DNA of 64,000 nucleotides from Pedobacter riviphilus. Lineage in GTDB: Bacteria > Bacteroidota > Bacteroidia > Sphingobacteriales > Sphingobacteriaceae. The notes beneath the pieces are model-generated. The model saw nothing but the letters and a program-made list of their open reading frames with translations. It ran no database searches and was not told where the DNA came from. The stretch covers positions 992,001 through 1,056,000 of the forward strand of contig NZ_CP061171.1 in NCBI RefSeq assembly GCF_014692875.1, written 5' to 3'. The translations under genes and the position numbers were made by a program. Positions 35,855 through 44,846 of the stretch are shown here, one piece after another. The stretch's first letter is position 1; the number at the start of each line of letters is the position of its first letter.

Positions 35855-38800
35855 TGAAACAAACTAAATCCAAACAAAACATATTTCCGATGAAGTATTT
35901 TTACAGCATAGTAATTTTATTGATTTTTGGTTTGCACGATCTCGCCCTGGCACAGCAACAAATTGCGGTTACAGGTACGGTTTATGATGGCGAATCAAAA
36001 AAGAAAGAAACCATGCCCGGCGTAAGTATTTTAAGCGCTGGCAGGGTTTTGGGTCAAACCGATGGTGATGGCCATTACAGGGTTACCGTAGCATCAAATG
36101 CAGAAATTACCTTTAAATATTTAAGTTATATAACCCAAACCATAAAGGTAAATGGAAGAACCACCATTAACCTCACTTTACAGGGCGATAACGCTACCCT
36201 TAAAGAGGTTACCGTAACTGCAGGTTATCAAACCAAAACCAGAACTTTGTCTACTGGTTCTACCGTAAGCATTTCGGGTAAGGATATCCAAGGACAGCCT
36301 GCGAGTGATATCATGTCGCTTTTACAAGGTAAAGTTGCCGGACTTAACATTCAGAATAACACTGGCGCACCGGGTTTCAGGGGCTCCATTACTTTAAGGG
36401 GTATTTCAAATATCAACGTATCAGGTTCTGGAAGCTCAAGTTTCTTAACTCCAACTTCGCCATTGTTTGTAATTGATGGCGTACCTGTTGACGACAATAC
36501 CAATTATTCTTATGGTTTTCAACAAGCAGGTCCAGGTGTATCACCTATTTCTCAGATCCCACCAGAAGATATTGAAGACATTACTACTTTAAAAGATGCT
36601 GCTGCCACATCGTTATACGGATCGAGAGGAGCTTATGGGGTTATTTTAGTAACCACCAAACGTGGTAATTCTAAAATACCGGTAGTACGTTATTCAGGGG
36701 CATCTTTCTTTTCAATGGTTCCTCAGTTACGCAGCGTTATTGGAGGTAAAGGTGAAAGGCTGTTGCGGATCAATCAGATTTTACAAAATGACACCAGTTA
36801 TACTCATGCAATAGATCTGATCAATTATAATCCCATTTTAGCAGATAGCTTAAATGCTTACTTTAATAACTCAACCGATTGGCAATCCTATTTTTACAGA
36901 AATACTTTCAATCAAACTCATAATGTAAGCATTTCGGGTGGCGATGTAGCATTTAACTATAAAGTGGGCTTGGGTGCTTATGATGAAACTGGAATCCAAG
37001 AGAACACGGGTTATTCGAGGTATAACCTGAACATGAATATGCAATACAATCCTACGCCTAAATTTAAGTTATATGGTCAGTTGCAGAATTCAATCCAAAA
37101 ACAACAGGTCGGCAGCGGCAATGGTTTCTTAAATAGTGGTTTAGCCACCACAGGCCAGGCCTCAAGCTTATTGCCTTCACCGTCGCTATTTTCATCGCAA
37201 AGTGGGGTATTGGCGCAGCTGCAAACCGATAACGACAATAAATCATTACAAACTTTTGCAACCATTAATGCAGAATATGAACTTTTTAAGAATTTTAGGA
37301 TAGCTACTTTCTTAAATTATACCAATAGCACCGGTACCAAAGATAATTTTTCACCGGCGGCGTTAAACGGAAATCAATCTAAATATTATACGTATAACGA
37401 TCGTGCCACCAAGTTGTACAACCGTAACCAGTTCTCTTATGTGTATGGTTTAAAAGATGCAGCCGGAGAAGATTCACATACCTTCAATTTATTTGCTTTT
37501 ACTGAGATCAACTCGAGCTTTTTTAAAGCCGATGCCATTTTGAACGAAAAAGGAGTTAACGATCAATTAAGGGGGCCTTTAACCAATATGACCGATTACC
37601 TGACCTCACTGGGAGGAACTATTGATTATAACGATGCCAGAAGCGTTGCTTTTGCTGGTGCATTTTCTTATAACTACAAACAAAAATATGTATTGGATTT
37701 TAACTATCGTTTAGATGCCAATTCGGCCAATGGCGAAAATGCCCGCTATGTTGCCAATCCATCCATTGCATTAAAGTGGAACTTTAACAAAGAAAAGTTT
37801 ATGCAGAATGTAAAATGGGTTGATTATGCTGATATCCGTTTAAGTTATGGTTCTAACATACAACCGGTAGGTGGAGTTTTTGATGCTTATGGTAAATATG
37901 TGGGAGGAAACCGTTATAATAATGCCAATTCTATCATATTGGATTTAAAAAGGTTGCCAAATTTAGATTTACAACCTACAAGAGCAACTACTTATAATGC
38001 TGGAGTTGATTTTAGCTTATTAAATAACCGTTTTTCATTCGTTTTTGATACTTATTATAAACAGAATGATAATATTTTCAGATACAAGGATATTTCAAGT
38101 GCCAATTCATTCGAAACAGTTGCTTCTAACGAAATCAGTAACGTAAATTACGGATGGGAGTTTCAAACAACCGCGCGCCCATTAAACCCTACAAGCCCAT
38201 TTAAGTGGACAATATCAGGAAACTTAGCGATCAACAGAGAAATTTTAGCACAATTACCTGATAATTTGAGAGATTTTATTTATTATGATAAAGCCTTACA
38301 ACAAGACACTTATTATCGCTTAGGTACCAATTCACTATCTAACTACCTATACAACACAAAGGGTGTTTACTCTACTAATGCCCAAGTGCCGGTTGATCCG
38401 AATACAGGTTTGCCTTACCGCGTAGGAGGTACTGGTCGTTTGAATTATTTTAGGGCAGGTGATCCTATTTTTACCGATCTGGATGGAAATTATGTACTTG
38501 ATGGTAATGATCGGGTAATTGCTGGTAATTCTCAGCCGCAGATAACAGGAGGCTTTTATTCCTACCTGCAATGGAAAAACTGGAGTATAGAAGTGAACAC
38601 TTCTTTTACCCTGGTTCGCGATATTATTAATAACCCATTAGGTAAGCAATTACAGAACTATAGTAATTTTCAGTTCGCGAGTTTGGTGCCACTGGATCAG
38701 CTGAATTACTGGAGTGCGCCTGGCCAGAATGCCACTTATGCCAATCCTTTAGATTTTGTGCGTGCACGTATTATCGATCCTTTTAGGTTAAACCAAACGG

Positions 38801-39045
38801 CATTTCAGGAAGATGGATCTTACTTCAAGTTAAACTCGATTAAAGTGTATTACATCTTTGATAAGAAATTTACCAGCAGGTTCGGAATGAACAGGGTAAG
38901 TATCAATGCTACTGCGGCAAACCTTGGCTTTATCACACGTTACTCTGGGCCAAATCCTGAAAATGTGACCAGTTTGGGTAGAGATGACTCAGGAGGTTAT
39001 CCTTCACCAAAGCAGTTTACATTAGGTTTAAACATTGAGTTTTAA
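35854..39045 (+). CDS. SusC/RagA-type TonB-linked outer-membrane protein (pair 2)
   Basis: A complete SusC of 1063 residues: signal peptide, CarboxypepD_reg domain (about 38-110, VTGTVYDGESKKKETMPGVSIL), SusC-type plug (SLLQGKVAGLNIQNNTGAPGFRGSITLRGISNINVSG, TTLKDAAATSLYGSRGAYGVILVTTK) and barrel ending LGLNIEF. The start used overlaps the previous stop; ATG 35890 (residue 13) gives a more typical signal peptide. Unlike the first SusC of the locus it keeps the N-terminal domain, so the two transporters are not recent duplicates and may differ in substrate or TonB coupling. Confidence 0.95.
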   Translation: MKQTKSKQNIFPMKYFYSIVILLIFGLHDLALAQQQIAVTGTVYDGESKKKETMPGVSILSAGRVLGQTDGDGHYRVTVASNAEITFKYLSYITQTIKVNGRTTINLTLQGDNATLKEVTVTAGYQTKTRTLSTGSTVSISGKDIQGQPASDIMSLLQGKVAGLNIQNNTGAPGFRGSITLRGISNINVSGSGSSSFLTPTSPLFVIDGVPVDDNTNYSYGFQQAGPGVSPISQIPPEDIEDITTLKDAAATSLYGSRGAYGVILVTTKRGNSKIPVVRYSGASFFSMVPQLRSVIGGKGERLLRINQILQNDTSYTHAIDLINYNPILADSLNAYFNNSTDWQSYFYRNTFNQTHNVSISGGDVAFNYKVGLGAYDETGIQENTGYSRYNLNMNMQYNPTPKFKLYGQLQNSIQKQQVGSGNGFLNSGLATTGQASSLLPSPSLFSSQSGVLAQLQTDNDNKSLQTFATINAEYELFKNFRIATFLNYTNSTGTKDNFSPAALNGNQSKYYTYNDRATKLYNRNQFSYVYGLKDAAGEDSHTFNLFAFTEINSSFFKADAILNEKGVNDQLRGPLTNMTDYLTSLGGTIDYNDARSVAFAGAFSYNYKQKYVLDFNYRLDANSANGENARYVANPSIALKWNFNKEKFMQNVKWVDYADIRLSYGSNIQPVGGVFDAYGKYVGGNRYNNANSIILDLKRLPNLDLQPTRATTYNAGVDFSLLNNRFSFVFDTYYKQNDNIFRYKDISSANSFETVASNEISNVNYGWEFQTTARPLNPTSPFKWTISGNLAINREILAQLPDNLRDFIYYDKALQQDTYYRLGTNSLSNYLYNTKGVYSTNAQVPVDPNTGLPYRVGGTGRLNYFRAGDPIFTDLDGNYVLDGNDRVIAGNSQPQITGGFYSYLQWKNWSIEVNTSFTLVRDIINNPLGKQLQNYSNFQFASLVPLDQLNYWSAPGQNATYANPLDFVRARIIDPFRLNQTAFQEDGSYFKLNSIKVYYIFDKKFTSRFGMNRVSINATAANLGFITRYSGPNPENVTSLGRDDSGGYPSPKQFTLGLNIEF

Positions 39046-39056
39046 AAATTAGACAG

Positions 39057-40598
39057 ATGAAAAATACAAAATACATAATTCTGATTGCTGCACTGGTTTT
39101 TAGTGCTTTTGGCTGTAAGAAATTTCTAAATGTAACACCAATTGAAGCGCAGAGTGGGAACAACTTTTGGAAAACCCGTGAAGATGTAGAAGGATTTACA
39201 AACGGCATTTACTCACGATTAAAATCGAAAGTGGCAGGTACACCAACTTTCTTTAACAATGATGACCGCGCATTTTTTCCTGCATTAGAAATGAGGGGCA
39301 ATAAAGTTGCCATAGGAAGCTTAAGTAACGATGGTGCTAATACTTTTATTGCACTTACTAATAACAATATGAAATTTCTTGTTGCCAGTTCCGGAAGATT
39401 CAATGGTATGATGAAAAACATCATGAGTTGGAAAGAATGGTACGATGTAGTTGCTGCGGCCAACATCTTATACTTCGAAGTTGATAAAGTACCATCATCA
39501 AGTTTGCCCGATGCCGATAAAAAACGCTATAAAGCAGAGGCTGTATTTTTGCGCAACCTCAGCTACATGTTTATCTGTAAATTATTCGGTGATGCCATTT
39601 ATTATACAGATGCTTATCACAGTACTGCACAGGGCAGAACACCACAAGTAACCGTATTGAACAAGTGCATCGAAGATATGGCTGCAGCAAAAAATGATCT
39701 GCCTACTTTCTACAACGATGCCACATCAAACGGTTTCAGACCTACAAGAGCATCAGCAGTAGCACTGTTAATGCATTTAAACATGTGGGCTGCAGCATGG
39801 GATACCGGAGTTAAAACCAAATATTACGATGCGGTAAAAACATTGGCTACCGAACTGGATACTTATAGTAATTATAAGATACTGCCGATTACCCCAGCCA
39901 ATACCCTTAAAATTTTTAAAGGAAGAAGTTCTGAAAACCTGTTCGGTATTTTGCAGGATTTTAACTATGGAGAAGGATTTTCTTTGCCTGCAAGTTTGTC
40001 GTATTACTTGTCGCATTATCCATATCAGGGCAATGTAACTAAAACGCAAAGTTCTATAGCTTATTCAACCGATTATATCCGTAAACTTTATCCTCCGGGA
40101 TCTCCAGATGCAAGGATAACCACCTGGTTTGAAAACTATGATGCTCAAGGCGGAGCGTTCCAGTTTAAAAAATTTGCAAATATTTATTCAACCGGCTCAG
40201 GCAGTGCAATATCCATTACCAGCGATGATAGTGCCATCATTTTCAGGTTGCCTGATTGCTATTTATTAACTGCCGAAGCGCTTGCAGAACTTGGCGACGA
40301 AGGTGGAGCAAGAGATTTTGCAAATAGGGTAACTGTAGCTGCCAATGCACCAATGATAACGCAAAGCGGACAGGATCTAAAAGACGAAATATATAAAGAA
40401 AGATGTAGGGAGCTAATTGGCGAAGGACAGTTCTTTTTCGATCTGGTAAGAACAAAGAGGGTATTGAATTCTGATTTCACCAATGCACCTATATCGGTAG
40501 CTAACCTAAATGCAGGTGCCTGGACATGGCCGCTTACCATTACTACTGCCGAGCGTAGTGCAAACCCGGGTTTAATTGGCAATAATTTTTGGAACTAA
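39057..40598 (+). CDS. SusD/RagB-type surface lipoprotein (pair 2)
   Basis: A SusD-like lipoprotein of 513 residues with lipobox FGCKKF after a short signal peptide. Family phrases: FLNVTPIEAQSGNNFWKTREDVEGFTNGIY near the N-terminus, KAEAVFLRNLSYMFICKLFGDAIYYTD in the TPR-like part, and EIYKERCRELIGEGQFFFDLVRTKRVL near the end. It lies 11 bases after its SusC. It is expected to bind the incoming ligand and form the lid of the transporter. Confidence 0.94.
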   Translation: MKNTKYIILIAALVFSAFGCKKFLNVTPIEAQSGNNFWKTREDVEGFTNGIYSRLKSKVAGTPTFFNNDDRAFFPALEMRGNKVAIGSLSNDGANTFIALTNNNMKFLVASSGRFNGMMKNIMSWKEWYDVVAAANILYFEVDKVPSSSLPDADKKRYKAEAVFLRNLSYMFICKLFGDAIYYTDAYHSTAQGRTPQVTVLNKCIEDMAAAKNDLPTFYNDATSNGFRPTRASAVALLMHLNMWAAAWDTGVKTKYYDAVKTLATELDTYSNYKILPITPANTLKIFKGRSSENLFGILQDFNYGEGFSLPASLSYYLSHYPYQGNVTKTQSSIAYSTDYIRKLYPPGSPDARITTWFENYDAQGGAFQFKKFANIYSTGSGSAISITSDDSAIIFRLPDCYLLTAEALAELGDEGGARDFANRVTVAANAPMITQSGQDLKDEIYKERCRELIGEGQFFFDLVRTKRVLNSDFTNAPISVANLNAGAWTWPLTITTAERSANPGLIGNNFWN

Positions 40599-40603
40599 TA
40601 GAT

Positions 40604-41353
40604 ATGATGATGAAAAAGAATTATAAAACACTGCTGTTTTTAATAATTTGCGTATTATCAGTTTTAACCAGCTGTAAAAAATACTATATAGAAACGGGTG
40701 TACATGAAGCAAAATATAACGGCAATATTATGCAGTACATGGAAGAGAAGAAGCCGTTTTTCGATTCAACCCTAACGGTGATTAAACTGGCTGGTTTGGC
40801 AGATGTGATCAGCAAAGAGAATATCACATTTTTTGCACCGCCAAGCGGTTCGATCTTTAAATCCGTTAAGGGCTTAAATGTAAGGTTGAGATCAACTGGT
40901 AAAGATACCGTTTCTCAATTATCGCAAATAAAACCTGAAGTATGGAAGAATATATTATCACAATATATATTTAAGGGTAGCAACCGTTTAAAAGATTATC
41001 CTCAGCGTGATACTTTATCTTACCTTGCTTTTCCTGGTCAGGGCTATACGTCTTATAGCGGCAGGATTATGAATATTGGGGTAATTTTTAATGATGCGGT
41101 GGTGTATAGCGATAAAGGCGAAGAACTTTCAAGAGTGGCTTATGCCGGTTACCGCCAATTGTATCTTGCCTATATTCCCGATCTGTCTAATCCTCAGGTA
41201 GCATTAGTCAATATTCCAATTGCTACATCAGATATTCAGCCTACCAATGGCGTTTTGCATGTGCTAACAAAGATCAGGCATAATTTCGGCTTTAATACCA
41301 ATGTTTTTATCGAGCAGGCCATATCAGCGGGTATTAATCCACCAACAAAATAG
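40604..41353 (+). CDS. Fasciclin (FAS1)-like lipoprotein 2
   Basis: A lipoprotein of 249 residues from ATG 40604; a further-upstream ATG at 40589 overlaps the SusD stop and adds only five residues. Lipobox LTSCKKYY. A FAS1-type domain is less clear than in the first copy but visible in ENITFFAPPSGSIFKSVKGLN and the C-terminal NGVLHVLTKIRHNFGFN. It repeats the order SusC-SusD-fasciclin of the first pair, so the triplet seems to be a functional unit. Confidence 0.75.
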   Translation: MMMKKNYKTLLFLIICVLSVLTSCKKYYIETGVHEAKYNGNIMQYMEEKKPFFDSTLTVIKLAGLADVISKENITFFAPPSGSIFKSVKGLNVRLRSTGKDTVSQLSQIKPEVWKNILSQYIFKGSNRLKDYPQRDTLSYLAFPGQGYTSYSGRIMNIGVIFNDAVVYSDKGEELSRVAYAGYRQLYLAYIPDLSNPQVALVNIPIATSDIQPTNGVLHVLTKIRHNFGFNTNVFIEQAISAGINPPTK

Positions 41354-41383
41354 CTCCATTATCTCATCCATAAATTGAATAAA

Positions 41384-43069
41384 ATGTTAACTAACATAAA
41401 ATATAAATTTAAGCTGTTTTTGTTCGGGACAATATGCTTAACAACAGCGTTTGTTTCTTGCAAGAAGGAAAAGGGCATTGGCGAAGATCCTTACGCTGGA
41501 GGTAAGAAACCATTGGATCTTACTTTCGTTTCCAAAACAATCGAACCAGATGTTGTAAATGCAGGAGATGTTTTAACGGTAAGGGTAAAAGGCCTGAGTA
41601 AATACATCAACGATTTTAAAGTATATGTAAATGAAATAGAAGCTGAGGTGGTTACTGCATCTACCAACGATAGTACCTTAACTTTCAAAGTTCCACTAAC
41701 GGCCAGTACTGGTAGTATGTGGATTACCTCACAGGGGCAAAGCTTTTTCGGACCGATTGTTAAAGTTGGTGGTAAAGTGAGTGTTGACGCCAGCTGGAAA
41801 GTAATTAACGGCGCAACAAATAACAGCAACAATGGCTTTAGCCTTAGTACCATATACGATATTGAGGCTTTACCTGGTGGCAACTATTTTCTGGGGGGTG
41901 CTTTTAACGACTTTGAGTTAAATGGAACAGAAAAATTACCCATTGGTGGCATTGCACAGATTTTAGGCAATGGAGCTTACTCCACCAGTGGTGTTAATTT
42001 TGGAAAAGGAGCTGGCGGTGCAGATAAATCAATCTATTCTATTACCCGCATCCCAACCGGATCACAAGCGGGTAAATACATCATTGGTGGTAGTTTTACC
42101 AGCTTTAACTCTACACGCATCAACCGCCAGACTTTAAATAATGTGGCCCGCTTAAATAGCAATGGAACATTAGATAGTCTGATCCTCAGGAATGTAATTA
42201 ATCCTAAACCTCAGGAAACCTATAAAAATGGCGATACCATTTCAGCCTTTAATGCAGGTGTTGATGGCTTTATTAGAAAAACCTTTGTATTTAATGAGCA
42301 GGTTTACCTTGTGGGTAACTTCAATAATTATAAGCGTATGTATTTGCCAAACTCCAGTTATGATGAAAAAGTGTACGATTATACACGTATGCGCCAGGTA
42401 GTAAGGGTAAATATGGATGGTTCGATGGATTCTACTTTCCATTATAACAAATCGACCCGTCAAAGTGCGATAGGTGCTAATGGCGTAATTTTAGATGCCA
42501 TGATGCAGAATGATGGAAAGCTGATCCTGGTGGGTACATTTAGTACTTTTAATGGTGTACAGGCCAATAGAATTGTAAGATTAAACCTTGATGGCAGCGT
42601 AGATAACAGTTTTAATGTAGGTTCTGGTGCCAATAGCGATATTATTTCAATTAGGTATAATGCTAACACGAATAAAATTGTGGTAGGAGGTACTTTCACC
42701 AGTTTTAACGGTAAAGCTGCATCTGGTATTAATCTGTTAAATGCTGATGGCTCTAATGTAACAACCTTTACCGGTCAGCCCATTACAGGGGGTATTACCA
42801 ATTTTGTGGGGCAGCTTAACAATGGGAAAATTATTGTAAGTGGTTCCTTTAATAAATATGGCGACTACCTGCGCCAGGGCTTTATGGTTTTAGAAGCCAA
42901 CGGGCAGCTAGCAGTAGGGTACAACAATACCGGTGGTTTTCAGGGAGCAATTTACGATATGATAGAAACTTCAGTTGCTACAGGTTCACAGGTTATTTTA
43001 GTAGGCGATATCCTTCGTTTTAATGGCGTCTTACCACACAATATCATACGCCTAAATTTTGCTAATTGA
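41384..43069 (+). CDS. DUF5008-like lipoprotein with delta-60 repeats
   Basis: A lipoprotein of 561 residues from ATG 41384, lipobox FVSCKKE. Residues ~35-135 resemble an IPT/TIG-type sandwich (VVNAGDVLTVRVKGLSKYINDFKVYVNEIEAEVV), of the kind annotated DUF5008. The remainder contains repeated delta-60 type units (FNGVQANRIVRLNLDGSVDNSFNVGSG; IIGGSFTSFNSTRINRQTLNNVARLN; KIVVGGTFTSFNGKAASG), suggesting a beta-propeller. Such proteins are expected on the surface as glycan or protein binders. DUF naming is from memory. Gap to the next gene 26 bases. Confidence 0.7.
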   Translation: MLTNIKYKFKLFLFGTICLTTAFVSCKKEKGIGEDPYAGGKKPLDLTFVSKTIEPDVVNAGDVLTVRVKGLSKYINDFKVYVNEIEAEVVTASTNDSTLTFKVPLTASTGSMWITSQGQSFFGPIVKVGGKVSVDASWKVINGATNNSNNGFSLSTIYDIEALPGGNYFLGGAFNDFELNGTEKLPIGGIAQILGNGAYSTSGVNFGKGAGGADKSIYSITRIPTGSQAGKYIIGGSFTSFNSTRINRQTLNNVARLNSNGTLDSLILRNVINPKPQETYKNGDTISAFNAGVDGFIRKTFVFNEQVYLVGNFNNYKRMYLPNSSYDEKVYDYTRMRQVVRVNMDGSMDSTFHYNKSTRQSAIGANGVILDAMMQNDGKLILVGTFSTFNGVQANRIVRLNLDGSVDNSFNVGSGANSDIISIRYNANTNKIVVGGTFTSFNGKAASGINLLNADGSNVTTFTGQPITGGITNFVGQLNNGKIIVSGSFNKYGDYLRQGFMVLEANGQLAVGYNNTGGFQGAIYDMIETSVATGSQVILVGDILRFNGVLPHNIIRLNFAN

Positions 43070-43095
43070 TCAATATAGTTTCAAATATAAAAGAG

Positions 43096-44829
43096 ATGAA
43101 AAAAGGATTTACATTAACAGCAACCTTTAAATACTTTGGCCTTTGCCTGGTATTTGGAATATTCCTTATGGCCACTGGGTGTAATAAGGATTTTGAAAAT
43201 ACATTACCACAAAATTTCAGAAACGATACGCTAGGTTTGGGGGCTGGTAAAAAGGTACTTTATATCGTTTTGGATGGTGTAACCGGTGCAGCAATAAAAG
43301 CGCTAGCACCCACTAACCTGGCTCAGATTAATGCCAAAGCCACTTACACTTACGAAGGTTTGGCTGATAATAAATATAACGTAATTACCAATGCATCAGC
43401 CTGGACAACCATGTTAACCGGTTACGATTATACAAAGCACAATGTAACCAGTGAAGATTTTTCTGGTTTAAACCTGCAAACTACTCCTACAGTTTTCACG
43501 AGGATTAAAAGTTCGCTCAATAATGCAAGAACGGTTTCAATTGCCTCAACAACGATTTTTAACGATAAACTGGCGGGTGATGCAACAATCAAACAAAATG
43601 TAGCAGATGATGCTGCAGTAAAAACCGGCGTGGTTACCGAGTTAACCAGTAACAATCCATCAATGGTAGTGGCACAGTTTCATAGTGCTGAAACTGCGGG
43701 ATTGGCTAATGGTTATACCGCTGCTACACCTGCTTATGCAGCCGCTATAAAAAGTATAGATGGTTACATTGGCGAAATATTAACAGCGCTAAAAGCCAGA
43801 AAGGGATATGCTGGAGAAAACTGGTTGGTGGTAATTGCTTCAAATAAAGGTGGCGGTCCATCTGGCGGTACGCCGGGATCAAATATTTTTAATGATGTCT
43901 CACGAAATGCTTATATCGCTTTTTATAATCCCCGCTTTTCGTCGGTATTGATTTCACAGCCAGATCCCAATAGCTATCCATTTGTTGGTACGGGTCCGCG
44001 TTTTATCGCAACAACCAATTCTAATGTTACCGCTATTCAAAATAATACCGCGATTGGTAATTTTGGTACCACAGGCGATTTTACCTTTATGTTCAAATTT
44101 AGGGACGATTACGGACAGGCAAATTATTACCCAATGTTTTTGGCAAAAAGAAATGCTTTTAACTCCGTTTCATCTACCGGATGGGGCTTTCTGTTCGGTG
44201 CTAACTCTGCACAGTTAGATTGGGGAGGTTCTCCACGTCCGGGTTTTGGTATCGATATCCGTGATGGACGCTGGCACACTGTAGCCTTTACCATTGGCCT
44301 GTTAAACGGTGTAAGAACGCTTACGCTATATGTTGATGGACTAACCAGGTATTCAGGATCTATAAATGGAAGAAATATTGATAACAACATTCCCCTTAGG
44401 TTGGGTGGTGACGTAGGGACCAATGGCGATACGCAAACCAATCTTTTAATTAGGGATGTAGCCTTGTTTAACGTAGCCATGTCTGCAACTGATGTAGCGG
44501 CAATTATGAGAACACAGATTAAACCGAGTACGCCGTTTTACAACAATTTGTTAGGTTTCTGGCCAGGAAATGAAACAAGCGGTACCGCAATGTTAGATCA
44601 ATCGGGCAAAGGGAACAATTTTACTTACAGCAGTAACGTAACATTTGCAGGTTTTGAAGAAATTTCGCCAAACATCTCGCCCGATATTTCTCCTGCAGCA
44701 TACCTTTCGGTGCCTAATGGTGTCGATATTCCACTACTTATTTACAATTGGTTAAATATTGCTGTTTCACCTCAATGGGGTTTAACAGGCAGGTTATATA
44801 TCCCAACTGTATCATTACCGACTAATTAA
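43096..44829 (+). CDS. LamG/DUF4983-type lipoprotein with a degenerate alkaline-phosphatase-fold domain (copy 1)
   Basis: A lipoprotein of 577 residues from ATG 43096, lipobox MATGCN. Residues ~50-260 follow the type I phosphodiesterase / alkaline phosphatase fold (KKVLYIVLDGVTGAAIKALAP; WTTMLTGYDYTKHNV; IKSIDGYIGEILTALKARKGYAGENWLVVIASN). The first metal Asp60 is kept, but by my alignment the nucleophile is Asn99, and the usual D-x-x-G-H is Glu199..Leu203 and D-H is Asn250-Lys251. It therefore looks catalytically inactive. Residues ~325-490 form a LamG/concanavalin-like domain (RWHTVAFTIGLLNGVRTLTLYVDG), followed by a DUF4983-like tail. A surface binding role is likely. Confidence 0.75.
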   Translation: MKKGFTLTATFKYFGLCLVFGIFLMATGCNKDFENTLPQNFRNDTLGLGAGKKVLYIVLDGVTGAAIKALAPTNLAQINAKATYTYEGLADNKYNVITNASAWTTMLTGYDYTKHNVTSEDFSGLNLQTTPTVFTRIKSSLNNARTVSIASTTIFNDKLAGDATIKQNVADDAAVKTGVVTELTSNNPSMVVAQFHSAETAGLANGYTAATPAYAAAIKSIDGYIGEILTALKARKGYAGENWLVVIASNKGGGPSGGTPGSNIFNDVSRNAYIAFYNPRFSSVLISQPDPNSYPFVGTGPRFIATTNSNVTAIQNNTAIGNFGTTGDFTFMFKFRDDYGQANYYPMFLAKRNAFNSVSSTGWGFLFGANSAQLDWGGSPRPGFGIDIRDGRWHTVAFTIGLLNGVRTLTLYVDGLTRYSGSINGRNIDNNIPLRLGGDVGTNGDTQTNLLIRDVALFNVAMSATDVAAIMRTQIKPSTPFYNNLLGFWPGNETSGTAMLDQSGKGNNFTYSSNVTFAGFEEISPNISPDISPAAYLSVPNGVDIPLLIYNWLNIAVSPQWGLTGRLYIPTVSLPTN

Positions 44830-44846
44830 CTTTAAATATTGATAAA

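Noticed and set aside
40589..40603. ATG at 40589 as start of the second fasciclin lipoprotein
   Set aside because: It overlaps the SusD stop region and adds MELID before a good signal-peptide start at 40604.
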